Assembly: GCA_964570285.1 (NCBI GenBank) | Contig: CAZMXP010000017.1 | Location: forward strand, 1-64,000 | Origin: CAZMXP01 sp964570285 | GTDB lineage: Bacteria; Planctomycetota; PLA2 | Length of the DNA stretch: 64,000 nt | Direction of reading: 5' to 3' | Shown: piece by piece, positions 46,004 to 54,799 of the stretch | Layout of the letters: each line of letters starts with the position of its first letter | Numbering within the stretch: the first letter of the stretch is position 1 | Position numbers and translations under genes: made by a program | Notes under the pieces: generated by a model | Told to the model about the DNA's origin: nothing | Databases searched by the model: none | The model's input: the letters and a program-made list of their open reading frames with translations, nothing else

Positions 46004-47332
46004 GTGGCGAAGACGCTCGTGCTCAACGTCGTGGGGCTCACGCCGCGGCTGCTCCGCTTCGCGCCGCGCCTCGCGGCGCTCGGGCCCGCGGCGCCGCTGA
46101 CCCCCCCGCTGCCGGCGGTCACCTGCACCTGCCAGGCGACCATGCTGACGGGGCTTGCGCCGTCGCGCCACGGCATCGTCGGCAACGGCTGGTTCTTCCG
46201 CGACCTCAACGAGGTGCTCTTCTGGCGGCAGTCGCGCCGGCTGGTCGAGGCGCCGCTCCTCTGGGAGGGCCGCGGCGACAGCGCCGCGGTGATGTTCTGG
46301 TGGTTCAACATGGCGACGACCGCGCGCTGGTCGATGACGCCGCGCCCCGCCTACCCCGCCGACGGCCGCAAGATCCCCGACGTCTACAGCGACCCGCCCG
46401 AGCTCGGCGTCGACGCGCAGCGCCGCCACGGCCCCTTCCCGCTCTTCCGCTTCTGGGGTCCCCTCGCGGGCATCGAGTCGACGCGCTGGATCGCCTCGGC
46501 GGCGATCGACCTCCTGCAAGAGCACGACCCCGACCTCTGCCTCGTCTACCTGCCGCACCTCGACTACGACTTGCAGCGGCACGGCCCGGACGACCCGCGC
46601 ATCGCGGAGCAGGTGCGGCTCGTGGACGCCGAGGCGGGCCGCATCCTGGACGCGGCGCCGCGGAGGAGGGCGCTCGTCCTCTCCGAATACGGAATCGAGG
46701 GGGTCGCGGGGGCCGTCGCGATCAACCGCGCGCTGCGCGAGGCGGGGCTGCTCTCCGTCATCGACAACTTCGTCGGCGAGCTGCTCGATCCGCACCGCTC
46801 GCGCGCGTTCGCGGTCTGCGACCACCAGCTCGCGCACGTCTACGTGCGCGACCCGCGCGACCTCGCCGAGGCGCGCCGCGTCGTCGAGGGGCTCGGCGAG
46901 GTGGTCGACAAGCGCGCGACGGGGCTCGACCATCCGCGCTCGGGCGAACTCGTGGTGCTCGCGCCGAAGGGGCGCTGGTTCTCCTACGCCTACTGGCTCG
47001 ACGACGCAAGGGCGCCCGACTTCGCGCGCACGGTCGACATCCACAGAAAGCCCGGCTACGACCCGTGCGAGCTGATCCGCGACCCGGCGCTCGGCGCGCT
47101 TTCGCTCGCGTGGATGGTGGCCAAGAAGAAGCTCGGGCTGCGCTCGCTGCTGCGCGTGACCCCGCTCGACGCATCCCTCGTCAAGGGCTCGCACGGGCGC
47201 CTCCCGGGCGATCCCCTCGACGGCCCGCTGCTCCTCGGCGATGGCGACCGGCCGCGGCCCATGGCGGAGGTGCGCGAGGCGATCGAACGCGCCCTGCTCG
47301 CGCCCCCGGACCCCCCGAAGATCCGCGCTTGA
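46004..47332 (+). CDS. Alkaline phosphatase-superfamily phosphodiesterase
   Basis: 442 residues of the type I phosphodiesterase/nucleotide pyrophosphatase fold. The metal-bound threonine lies in LPAVTCTCQATMLTGLAPSRHGIVGNGWFF; LVYLPHLDYDLQRHGPDDPR and LSEYGIEGV provide further metal ligands, and a late CDHQLAHVYV holds another. No signal peptide, so probably cytosolic. It resembles the phosphatase encoded in ebo-type clusters, but no other ebo gene is here. Begins with GTG after a TACGCT box. Confidence 0.7.
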   Translation: MAKTLVLNVVGLTPRLLRFAPRLAALGPAAPLTPPLPAVTCTCQATMLTGLAPSRHGIVGNGWFFRDLNEVLFWRQSRRLVEAPLLWEGRGDSAAVMFWWFNMATTARWSMTPRPAYPADGRKIPDVYSDPPELGVDAQRRHGPFPLFRFWGPLAGIESTRWIASAAIDLLQEHDPDLCLVYLPHLDYDLQRHGPDDPRIAEQVRLVDAEAGRILDAAPRRRALVLSEYGIEGVAGAVAINRALREAGLLSVIDNFVGELLDPHRSRAFAVCDHQLAHVYVRDPRDLAEARRVVEGLGEVVDKRATGLDHPRSGELVVLAPKGRWFSYAYWLDDARAPDFARTVDIHRKPGYDPCELIRDPALGALSLAWMVAKKKLGLRSLLRVTPLDASLVKGSHGRLPGDPLDGPLLLGDGDRPRPMAEVREAIERALLAPPDPPKIRA

Positions 47333-47357
47333 CCCGTTTTGCCCGTTTTCCTATCCT
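47329..47357 (+). promoter_or_regulatory. Consensus-like sigma70 promoter
   Basis: TTGACC (47329-47334), exactly 17 nt, TATCCT (47352-47357). It overlaps the end of the phosphodiesterase gene and fires into the 230-bp gap before the DUF481 gene. Confidence 0.55.
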
Positions 47358-47498
47358 TGGAGGGTCTAGGGACCGGGTGGCGGCGGTGCAGGGAGGCGCC
47401 CCCCGGGTGGAGAACCAGCCGGAAACAGTCAAACACGGTCGCCGTAGCAGCCGGTACGAAGGCGTCGCCCTCTTCAGTCCCCTTTTCCCCTAGCTCCA
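47358..47498 (+). ncRNA. Candidate structured RNA or long 5' leader
   Basis: The expected transcript start is followed by TGGAGGGTCTAGGG (47358-47371), which can pair with CCCTAGCTCCA (47488-47498) to give an 11-bp closing stem with a 3-nt bulge. Inside are at least three hairpins: ACC-GGG..GGCG with CGCC..CCCGGGT (about 47372-47408), ACGG-TCG-CCGT (about 47435-47445) nested in CCGG/CCGG, and GAAG-GCG-T-CGC-CCT-CTTC (about 47458-47475). The folds were found by eye. It matches no riboswitch, SRP, 6S, tmRNA or RNase P pattern I know. It may regulate the DUF481 gene 66 nt downstream. Confidence 0.4.
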
Positions 47499-47563
47499 GG
47501 GCACCCTGACCGGCCATGCGCGGCGGCCGCTTTCTTTCTGCGCCCCCGCGCGGAGGACGAGCC

Positions 47564-48340
47564 ATGAATCTCACCCGTTGGATTGTCGCGCTCTCGCTCC
47601 TTGGCGCGTTCGCCCCGCTCGCGAAGGGCGAGACGCTGCGCGACGCGATCGAGGGCTACATCCGGGCCATGGAGGACTCGGCGCCGCCGGAAGAGCGGTG
47701 GAAGGTCACGGGCGCGCTGGGCGCGACAGTGACGAGCGGCAACAGCGACACGCAGACGCTGACGATCGGCCTCGACGCGGAGCGGCCGTGGGACCCGTGG
47801 AAGCTCTTCCTGAAGGAGCGGAGCATCTACGGCCGCTCGGGCGGCGTCGAGTCGGCCAACGAGCACGTGCTGACGCAGCGGCTCGAGCGGGCGCTCAGCG
47901 AGCGGGCGTGGCTCTTCGAGGAGCTTCTCGTCGAGCACGACGAGCAGGAGTCGCTCGACTACCGGTTGCAACTGATCTTCGGCTACAAGCGCCTGCTCGT
48001 GAAGAAGGAGAAGTTCGAGCTCACGGCGGAGGCCGGCGGCGGCGTGCTGCACGAGGAGTTCCGCCGGGCGCCGGAGACCGAGGGCATCGCGCAGGCGGGC
48101 GTCGGCTTCAAGTGGCAGATCACCAAGCAGCTCCTGTTCACGCAGAACGTGACGATCTACCCGAGCCTCAGCGACACCGGCGAGTTCCGCCTCGAGTCGG
48201 AGTCGGTCTTCACGACGCCGATCAGCGGCAAGGTGGACCTGCGCTTCTCGATCGTCGACAAGTTCGACAGCAGCCCGCCCGCCGGGGTCGAGGACAACGA
48301 CCTGCTCGTGGGCCTCTCGCTCGCGATACGGTTCACGTAG
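47564..48340 (+). CDS. DUF481-family outer-membrane beta-barrel protein
   Basis: 258 residues with signal peptide (LTRWIVALSLLGAFAPLAKG). After EERWKVTGALGATVTSGNSDTQTLTIGLDAE come alternating amphipathic strands (YRLQLIFGYKRLL, FELTAEAGGGVLHEEF, GEFRLESESVFTT) to a C-terminal aromatic-adjacent end (VGLSLAIRFT), as in DUF481 salt-induced outer-membrane proteins. ATG at 47564 preceded by GGAGG. Preceded by a candidate structured leader. Confidence 0.75.
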   Translation: MNLTRWIVALSLLGAFAPLAKGETLRDAIEGYIRAMEDSAPPEERWKVTGALGATVTSGNSDTQTLTIGLDAERPWDPWKLFLKERSIYGRSGGVESANEHVLTQRLERALSERAWLFEELLVEHDEQESLDYRLQLIFGYKRLLVKKEKFELTAEAGGGVLHEEFRRAPETEGIAQAGVGFKWQITKQLLFTQNVTIYPSLSDTGEFRLESESVFTTPISGKVDLRFSIVDKFDSSPPAGVEDNDLLVGLSLAIRFT

Positions 48341-48349
48341 GCGGGCGCG

Positions 48350-49084
48350 CTACTTCGGGGCCTTCGCCTCGGACTTGAGCCAGGCGACCCACTCGGCGTG
48401 CTTGGTGGGGGCGGGGTTGCGGGTGAGCTCGCAGATCGAGGCGTTGAGGGCGGCGTGCAGCGGCTGCAGCGCCTCGCGGGCCTCGTCGGTGGGGGCGGCG
48501 GCGGCGCGCTTCTCGACGAGCGCGAGCAGCGCGATCGCGTCCCGGGCGAGCGCCATGCGCGGCTTCTGCTCCTGCCCCTTGTAGCCGCCGAGCCCCTCGG
48601 CGCCCGCGATCGCGACGGCGGGGACCGGGTGCTCGACCGCCCGCAGCAGCGCCCCCTTGCTCTTCTCGTCGCGGATCCTCCCCGCGGCGCGCAGCGCGGC
48701 GGCGTGCAGCGCCGCGTCCTCCTCCGAGAGCTTCAGCGGCGGCGCGAGCAGCGGCGCGAACGCCGCCGTCGACTCCGCGCAGCGCAGCGCGCCGAGCGCC
48801 TCGATGCAGGCGACCACGCAGGGCCGCTGCTTGTGGTCGATCCCCTTCGACAGCGCCTTCACGAGCGGCTGGAGCTGCTTGTCGTCGCGGGTGTCGCGCA
48901 GCTTCTGCCCCTTCTCCGCGGCGACCCGGAGCGCGTCGGCATCCCCCTTCGCGAGCGCCTCCTGCACCCCCTTCACGGCGGCGAGCACCGCCTCGTCCTT
49001 TTCCGGGGGCCGCGCCTGCGCCGGCAGCGCGAGGGCGAAGAGGAGCGGGAGGAGGCGGAGCCGTATCGTCCGTGTGGTGCTCAT
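48350..49084 (-). CDS. Exported helical-repeat protein, unknown
   Basis: 244 residues. A signal peptide (RLRLLPLLFALALPAQA) precedes helical repeats with HEAT-like spacing (ALRAAGRIRDEKSKGALLRAVEHPVPAVAIAGAEGLG). No known motif. Convergent with the DUF481 gene. Confidence 0.6.
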   Translation of the reverse strand: MSTTRTIRLRLLPLLFALALPAQARPPEKDEAVLAAVKGVQEALAKGDADALRVAAEKGQKLRDTRDDKQLQPLVKALSKGIDHKQRPCVVACIEALGALRCAESTAAFAPLLAPPLKLSEEDAALHAAALRAAGRIRDEKSKGALLRAVEHPVPAVAIAGAEGLGGYKGQEQKPRMALARDAIALLALVEKRAAAAPTDEAREALQPLHAALNASICELTRNPAPTKHAEWVAWLKSEAKAPK

Positions 49085-49131
49085 GGCGGGTGCATCCCGA
49101 GGGGGTCCGGGGGCCCCACGAGCATACCCGA

Positions 49132-49164
49132 GCGGGACAAAGGGGTCAGACCCCGTTGTCCCGC
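49132..49164. repeat. Dispersed palindromic repeat, copy C
   Basis: Arms GCGGGACAAAGGGGTC and GACCCCGTTGTCCCGC pair at 15 of 16 positions around a single central A. It contains the TGA stop of the CaCA gene. Confidence 0.7.
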
Positions 49165-50102
49165 AGGGTGAGGGTGTAGACGTAGGCGGCGTAGACGGCG
49201 AGGAGGAGGAGCGCCTGGGGGCGGCCGAGGCTGTGGCGGCCCAGCAGCGCGAGGGGGAGCAGCAGCAGCGCGAAGGCGACCATGACGGCGAGGTCGGTCT
49301 CGCCGTTGTGGGGGAGGCGCATCGGCGCGATCGTGGCGCTGACGCCGCCGATGAAGAGCGCGTTGAAGATGTTGCTGCCGACGATGTTGCCGACGGCGAT
49401 GTCGGCGTGGCCCTTGCGCGCGGCGATCAGCGTCGTCACCAGCTCCGGGAGGCTCGTGCCGACGGCGACGGCGGTGAGGCCGATCACCGCCTCGGAGACG
49501 CCGAAGGTGCGGCCGAGGCCGATGGCGCCCTCGACGAGGAAGTGGCCGCCCGCGACGACGCCGGCGATGCCCGCGAGCGCGAGCAGCGCCGCCGCCCCTC
49601 CCCCGGGCCCCCTCCCCTCGCCCCCGGCCGCCTGCTCCGCCGCGCGCTGGCGCCGCGCATCCGCGATCGAGTAGTAGACAAACATCGAGAAGAAGAGCAG
49701 GAGCAGGATGCCGTCGGTGCGGACGAGACGCCGGTCGGCGCCGTCGGTCGCGAGGATCGAGAGGGCGGCCAGCGCGACGAGCATCATCGGGATCTCGCGC
49801 GTGACGATCGAGCGCGCGACGCCGATCCTCCAGACGAGGCCGGTGAGGCCGAGCAGCAGGCCGATGTTGGCGATGTTGCTGCCGACGATGTTGCCGACGG
49901 CGATGTCGCCGCTGCCCGCGCGGGCCGCGATGACGCTGACGGCGAGTTCCGGCGTGCTCGTGCCGAACGCGACGACGGTCATGCCGATCAGCACCGGCGC
50001 GACGCCGAGGCGCAGCGCGAGCGCGGAGGCGCCGCGCACGAGCGCCTCGCCCCCCGCGAGTAGGAGCACGAGCCCGCCGGCGAACCGGATCGCGTCGATC
50101 AT
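49146..50102 (-). CDS. Sodium/calcium antiporter (CaCA superfamily)
   Basis: 318 residues, about ten membrane segments in two halves. Each half has the alpha-repeat motif: GTSTPELAVSV with VGNIVGSNIANIGLLLG, and GTSLPELVTTL with VGNIVGSNIFNALFIGG, as in YrbG-type exchangers. It moves calcium out against sodium. Last gene of the rimB operon, and its stop codon lies in a palindromic repeat. A G-tract loop (EGRGPGGGAA) separates the halves. Confidence 0.9.
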   Translation of the reverse strand: MIDAIRFAGGLVLLLAGGEALVRGASALALRLGVAPVLIGMTVVAFGTSTPELAVSVIAARAGSGDIAVGNIVGSNIANIGLLLGLTGLVWRIGVARSIVTREIPMMLVALAALSILATDGADRRLVRTDGILLLLFFSMFVYYSIADARRQRAAEQAAGGEGRGPGGGAAALLALAGIAGVVAGGHFLVEGAIGLGRTFGVSEAVIGLTAVAVGTSLPELVTTLIAARKGHADIAVGNIVGSNIFNALFIGGVSATIAPMRLPHNGETDLAVMVAFALLLLPLALLGRHSLGRPQALLLLAVYAAYVYTLTLRDNGV

Positions 50103-50111
50103 GGTCTCCCC

Positions 50112-53100
50112 CTAGTCGTGGCGAGCGGGGCGCCGCTCGAGCATGCCGCCGAGCATCGCGTCGTCGGGCATCGTGCGGATGTGGAGGTCGCGCTGCGGGA
50201 AGGGGATCTCGATCCCCTCCTTCGCGAAGCGGTCCGCGATCTGCGTGCGGATCTCGGTCATCGCCTGCTTGCCCTCGCTGATGCGGATGAAGCACCAGAC
50301 CTCGAAGTCGAGGCTCGAGGCGCCGAAGGCCTCGAACCAGATGCGCGCGGGCGGGTCCTTGACGACGGCGGGATGGCCCTCCGCGATCTCCTTCAGGATC
50401 CGCAGCACCTTCGGCACGTCGGAGCCGTACGCGACGCCCACCGAGATCACGCGGCGGATCAGGTCGTCGTTGCGCGTCCAGTTCGTGAGCTCCTGCGTGA
50501 TGAAGTTCTTGTTCGGCACGATGATCTGCTGCCGGTTCCAGTTCGTCACGACCGTGGCGCGGATGTTGATCTTCTCGACGGTGCCGCCGGTGTCGCCGAC
50601 CGAGATGATGTCGCCGACGCGCACGGGCTGCTCCAGCAGCAGGATCAGCCCGCTGACGAAGTTGGCGATGATCTCCTGCAGGCCGAAGCCGATGCCGACC
50701 GACGCCGCCGCGAGCAGCCAGCCGACGCTGGCGAAGCTGAAGTGCATCGTCAGGAGCGCCGCGCTGTAGGCGACGAGCAGGATCGCGTAGCGCGAGAGCG
50801 CGAGCATCACGAAGCGCACGCCGCGGTCGCCGCCGCCGCCCATCAGCGGGAAGACGAGGAACTCGTAGACGCCGCTGATGTTGGCGAGCAGGAAGTGCGC
50901 GCCGCCGATCCACATCCCGGCGACGAGCAGGTCCCAGAGCGTCAGGAAGGCGCCGCCGTCGAGGGCGAGCAGGCGCGCCTCCTCGAAGAACGCGCGCAGC
51001 GGGCGGTCGAGGTCCCACGCGTTCATGATCACGAGGAACGCGGCGAAGAGCACGGCGGCGGCGACGACGCGGCTCAGCTGGTTCATCACCGTCTTGGACT
51101 GCTCCCACGCGGCCGCGTACCCCTCCTCCTCGGCGGCGCGGCTCCGCACGCGCCGCGCCACCTTCTCGACGAGCCGGCGCAGCAGCCGGTTCAGGCCCGC
51201 GAGCAGCACGCCCGCGGCGATCGTCCGGATCGCGTTGCCGGAGAGCTGGCGCGCGCCGTAGCGGTAGCCGAGCAGGTCCATCGCGACGATCGCGACGAGC
51301 CCGAGCGCGAGCAGCGACCCGACGGCCCCCCAGAGCAGGTAGCCGAAGCCGCGCCCGCCGGTGAGCCCCTGCACGAGCGCGCCGCGCCGCAGCACGACCG
51401 GCACGAGCGCGACCGCGACGCCGCCGAGGTAGCACGGGTAGAGCAGGCGCGGCAGGTGCACGAACGAGAAGGGCTCCGCCGCGAGGATCTCGCAGGGGAC
51501 CAGGAAGAAGAAGGCCGCCGTCGTCAGGTGGCGCACCGCGCGCCAGAGCTGGGAAGCGACCTCGGGCGAGACGCCGAGGTCCGCGACCGCGATGCCGTCT
51601 TCCGCGCGCAGCAGCCGCCAGCAGAACCGCCGCGCGAACCAGATCCACGCGAAGAGCCCGAGGAAGCGCAGCAGCGGCTGCGCGACGACGTCGGGCAGCG
51701 TGACGAGGCCGACGAGCAGCCGGATCACGTGCAGCAGCAGCGGCACGAGCAGCGCGAGCACCAGCGCCACGAGGATCTTCTGCACGGCCACCCAGAAGGG
51801 CCCGCCGCGGTAGTTCGCCCACGCGCGCATCCTCGAGATCCGGCGCACGGCGTAGAAGCTCGCGAGCAGCGCGAGGCCGATGCCGCCCAGCACGCCGACG
51901 AAGGGCGCCGGCGCCTCGCGGTACGAGCCGGCGATCTCCCGGCGCACCTCCTTCTTCGTGTAGAAGAGCGCGAGCTTGCCCAGCTCCTCCGCGGTGCCGG
52001 TCACCACCGCCGGGCCGACGGTCGGCTCCGACTTCACCCAGAGGATGTTCGCGAGGATGAAGGCGAGCGCCGAGTCGAGCGACTGCAGGCGCCGCGTCGC
52101 CTCCGACTCGAGCTGCACGAGGCCGCCCTCGATCCGGTCGAGCACCTCCGCGCGCGCCCGCAGCCGCGCGAGCAGCCCCTTCTCGCCCTCCATCACGGCG
52201 TTGAACGCCTGCCGCGCCTCCGCCTCGCGCTCCGGGCCGGCGGTGCGCAGCAGCGCGAGCCACGCGAGGTTCTCCTCGGGCACGCTCTCGAGCTCGAAGA
52301 GGTCGCCCTGCGTCTCCGCGCGCGCGTTCTGGTAGAGGCCCATCTCGCGGTAGAGCGCGGGCAGCGTGTGGCGCACGAGCACGTCGCGCGAGAGGCGGAA
52401 GCGCTCGAGGGAGCCGAGCAGCAGCGTGGCGAGCCGCTCGGAGTAGGTGCCCGCGCTGGCGAAGCGCGCCGAGAGCCGCCCGCGCTCCACCTCCAGCGCG
52501 TCGCCCGCCTTCTGCTGCGCCGCGATGCGCTGCTCCAGCAGCGCGAGGTAGGCGTCGTCGCGGGCCGTGTCCGCCTGCAGGCGCGTCAGCTCCGCCGCCT
52601 TCTGCTGGCGGAAGCGCTCGATCGGGTCGCTCGCGCGGGCCGCCTCGCGCTCCTGCGCCTCCGCGCGGCCGCGCTCCTCGGCCGCGAGGCGCTCGCTCTG
52701 CGCGGCCCACTCCTCGCGCGCCTTCGCGAGGTCGGCCTGCGCGCGGTCGGCGCGCAGCCGCGCGAGGTCGCGCTCGGCCTGGTGCATCGGCAGCCGGTCC
52801 TTCAGGCGCTCGAGCGCGTCGCGGCAGAAGTCCGAGCGCTCCTGCGCGGCACGCACCTCGAGCGAGCCGAGGTCGTCCGCCTCGTCGCCGTCGAGCCGCT
52901 TGCTCTCGGCGAGGCGCGCGGGCAGCGTGGCCGCCTCGGCCTGCAGCGTCTTCTGGCGCGCGAGCGCCTCGTCGAGCGCCTTCTGCGCGCTCGCGAACTG
53001 GGCGTCGGCCTCGACCGCCGCCGCCTCGTAGGGGGCCACGTCCTCCTTGGCGGCGATCTTCGGGGGGCTCGGGGGCAGCGCGCGCAGCGCCTCGAGGGAG

Positions 53101-53360
53101 GCCTCGGCGGCGGCCTTGCGGTCGCGCATCTGCTGCACGTCGAGGAAGCGCCCCCGGTCCTGCGCCGTGCCGAGCAGCTCCTTCAGCAGCTCGACGCGGC
53201 GCAGCAGCGCGGCGTCCTCCGGCGCCTTCGCGAGCTTCGCCTGGGCCGCGCTCAGCTGCGACTCGACCTGCTTCTCCGTCCACGGCTCCTGGGCGGGCGC
53301 GGCGGGCGCGAGCAGCAGCAGCAGCAGCAGCGCGAGGGGCCTACGACTCGATCCGGTCAT
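50112..53360 (-). CDS. Large MscS-family mechanosensitive channel (MscK-like)
   Basis: 1082 residues. A signal peptide (RPLALLLLLLLAPAAPA), a long coiled-coil periplasmic part (about 25-400), several membrane segments (about 430-800) and the MscS core: the pore helix with LLAAASVGIGFGLQEIIANFVSGLILLLEQPV, then GDTGGTVEKINIRATVVTNWNRQQIIVPN and the cytosolic beta/alpha cage. It should open under membrane stretch. The N-terminal 20 bp overlap the end of rimK. Confidence 0.9.
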   Translation of the reverse strand: MTGSSRRPLALLLLLLLAPAAPAQEPWTEKQVESQLSAAQAKLAKAPEDAALLRRVELLKELLGTAQDRGRFLDVQQMRDRKAAAEASLEALRALPPSPPKIAAKEDVAPYEAAAVEADAQFASAQKALDEALARQKTLQAEAATLPARLAESKRLDGDEADDLGSLEVRAAQERSDFCRDALERLKDRLPMHQAERDLARLRADRAQADLAKAREEWAAQSERLAAEERGRAEAQEREAARASDPIERFRQQKAAELTRLQADTARDDAYLALLEQRIAAQQKAGDALEVERGRLSARFASAGTYSERLATLLLGSLERFRLSRDVLVRHTLPALYREMGLYQNARAETQGDLFELESVPEENLAWLALLRTAGPEREAEARQAFNAVMEGEKGLLARLRARAEVLDRIEGGLVQLESEATRRLQSLDSALAFILANILWVKSEPTVGPAVVTGTAEELGKLALFYTKKEVRREIAGSYREAPAPFVGVLGGIGLALLASFYAVRRISRMRAWANYRGGPFWVAVQKILVALVLALLVPLLLHVIRLLVGLVTLPDVVAQPLLRFLGLFAWIWFARRFCWRLLRAEDGIAVADLGVSPEVASQLWRAVRHLTTAAFFFLVPCEILAAEPFSFVHLPRLLYPCYLGGVAVALVPVVLRRGALVQGLTGGRGFGYLLWGAVGSLLALGLVAIVAMDLLGYRYGARQLSGNAIRTIAAGVLLAGLNRLLRRLVEKVARRVRSRAAEEEGYAAAWEQSKTVMNQLSRVVAAAVLFAAFLVIMNAWDLDRPLRAFFEEARLLALDGGAFLTLWDLLVAGMWIGGAHFLLANISGVYEFLVFPLMGGGGDRGVRFVMLALSRYAILLVAYSAALLTMHFSFASVGWLLAAASVGIGFGLQEIIANFVSGLILLLEQPVRVGDIISVGDTGGTVEKINIRATVVTNWNRQQIIVPNKNFITQELTNWTRNDDLIRRVISVGVAYGSDVPKVLRILKEIAEGHPAVVKDPPARIWFEAFGASSLDFEVWCFIRISEGKQAMTEIRTQIADRFAKEGIEIPFPQRDLHIRTMPDDAMLGGMLERRPARHD

Positions 53361-54246
53361 GCGTCCTTCCGGGGGCCGCGTTCAGCTCGATGTACTCGAT
53401 GATGCGGCTCGCGACGTCCACGCGGGAGGTCTTCTCAATGCCCTCGAGGCCGGGGGAGCTGTTGACCTCCATGACGACGGGGCCGTGGTTGCTGCGCAGC
53501 ATGTCCACGCCGGCGAGGCGCAGGCCCATCGCCTTCGCGGCGCGCACGGCGGTGCTGCGCTCCTCGGGCGTGAGCTTGACGGTCTCGGCGCTGCCGCCGC
53601 GGTGGAGGTTGCTGCGGAACTCGCCCGAGCTGGCGGTGCGCTTCATCGCGGCGACGACCTTCTCCCCGAGCACGAACGCGCGGATGTCGCTGCCCTTCGC
53701 CTCGGCGATGAACTCCTGCACGAGGATGTTGGCCTCGAGCCCGCGGAAGGCCTCGATGACCGACTCGGCGGCCTGCTGCGTCTCCGCGAGCACGACGCCG
53801 ATGCCCTGCGTGCCCTCGAGCAGCTTCACGACGAGCGGCGCGCCGCCGACGAGCTTGATGAGGCCGTCGACGTCCTTCGTGCTGTGCGCGAAGCCCGTCA
53901 CCGGCAGGCCGATGCCCTTGCGCGAGAGGAGCTGCAGGCAGCGCAGCTTGTCGCGCGAGCGCGAGATCGCCTGCGACGTGTTCGCGGGGAAGACCTCCAT
54001 CATCTCGAACTGCCGCACGACGGCGGTGCCGTAGAAGGTGTTCGACGCGCCGATGCGGGGGATGACCGCGTCCACCCCCTCGAGGGCGTGGCCCTGGTAG
54101 ATCACCTGCGGCCGGTGCGACGTGATGTTCATGTAGCAGCGCAGGTAGTCGATCACGCGCATCTCGTGGCCGCGCTGCTGCCCCGCCTCCTTGAGCCGGC
54201 GCGTCGAGTAGAGCGACGCCTTGCGCGACAGGATGACGATCCTCAT
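53341..54246 (-). CDS. rimK: RimK-like ATP-grasp ligase
   Basis: 301 residues, the size of RimK. IVILSRKASLYSTRRLKEAG, ANTSQAISRSRDKLRCLQLL, PLVVKLLEGTQGIGVVLAE and VVMEVNSSPGLEGIEK are RimK/ATP-grasp features. RimK adds glutamates to the C-terminus of ribosomal protein S6 in enterobacteria; here the target may be S6 or another protein. ATG overlaps the rimB stop (ATGA). Confidence 0.85.
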   Translation of the reverse strand: MRIVILSRKASLYSTRRLKEAGQQRGHEMRVIDYLRCYMNITSHRPQVIYQGHALEGVDAVIPRIGASNTFYGTAVVRQFEMMEVFPANTSQAISRSRDKLRCLQLLSRKGIGLPVTGFAHSTKDVDGLIKLVGGAPLVVKLLEGTQGIGVVLAETQQAAESVIEAFRGLEANILVQEFIAEAKGSDIRAFVLGEKVVAAMKRTASSGEFRSNLHRGGSAETVKLTPEERSTAVRAAKAMGLRLAGVDMLRSNHGPVVMEVNSSPGLEGIEKTSRVDVASRIIEYIELNAAPGRTHDRIES

Positions 54247-54761
54247 GAGACGGTCCTCGCGGCGCGCTTCGCGGTGGCGGCCTTCTTCTTCCTCGGCTTC
54301 CTGGGGAGCGGCAGCACGCCGCCGACGAACGAGCGCGCCGGATCGACGACGAACCGCCCGCGGAGAGCCTCGCGGCCGAGCAGCAGGCGGAACCCCATGT
54401 CGAGGCGCGAGACGAGGGAGAGGTCGATCTCCCAGAGGCGGCCGAGGATCAGCACCTGCGTGCGGATCACGGCGCGCAGCGTCTCGTGGCCGCTGCTGCT
54501 CTTCACGCGGCGGCGGTCGAGGAGGGGGGCGACGACCTGGATCATGCGGCCCGTGCTGCGCTGCAGCGGGTGGACCTTGAACTTGACGACGCGCTGGTTG
54601 CCGCGCCGGAAGCGGCGGATGTCGAAGGCGTGCAGCGCGGAGGTGAGCGCCCCGGTGTCCACCTTCGCCTTCACGCGCGCGACGCCGATGTCGGGCAGCG
54701 CGACCCACTCGCGCCAGCCGACGCAGAGCGGCGACGAGGGGGGCGTGGCGGGGCGTTTCAT
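54243..54761 (-). CDS. rimB: RimB-like ATP-dependent zinc protease family protein
   Basis: 172 residues. VGWREWVALPDIGVARVKAKVDTGALTSALHA has the aspartyl-like DTGA motif of the PF05618 family (retropepsin-like fold). In Pseudomonas RimB removes glutamates added by RimK; linkage to rimK here supports the same job. A lysine-rich C-terminus follows. Confidence 0.8.
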   Translation of the reverse strand: MKRPATPPSSPLCVGWREWVALPDIGVARVKAKVDTGALTSALHAFDIRRFRRGNQRVVKFKVHPLQRSTGRMIQVVAPLLDRRRVKSSSGHETLRAVIRTQVLILGRLWEIDLSLVSRLDMGFRLLLGREALRGRFVVDPARSFVGGVLPLPRKPRKKKAATAKRAARTVS

Positions 54762-54799
54762 GGGGCGGAACCATCAAGGTTAACCGCGGCGAAAGCGCA

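Noticed and set aside
46004..47332. An ebo-type biosynthetic cluster
   Set aside because: Only the phosphatase is similar; the other ebo genes are not near.
47358..47498. SRP 4.5S, 6S or RNase P RNA
   Set aside because: None of the expected conserved words (for example GGAAGGAAGCAGCC or AGGAAAGTCCG) was found.
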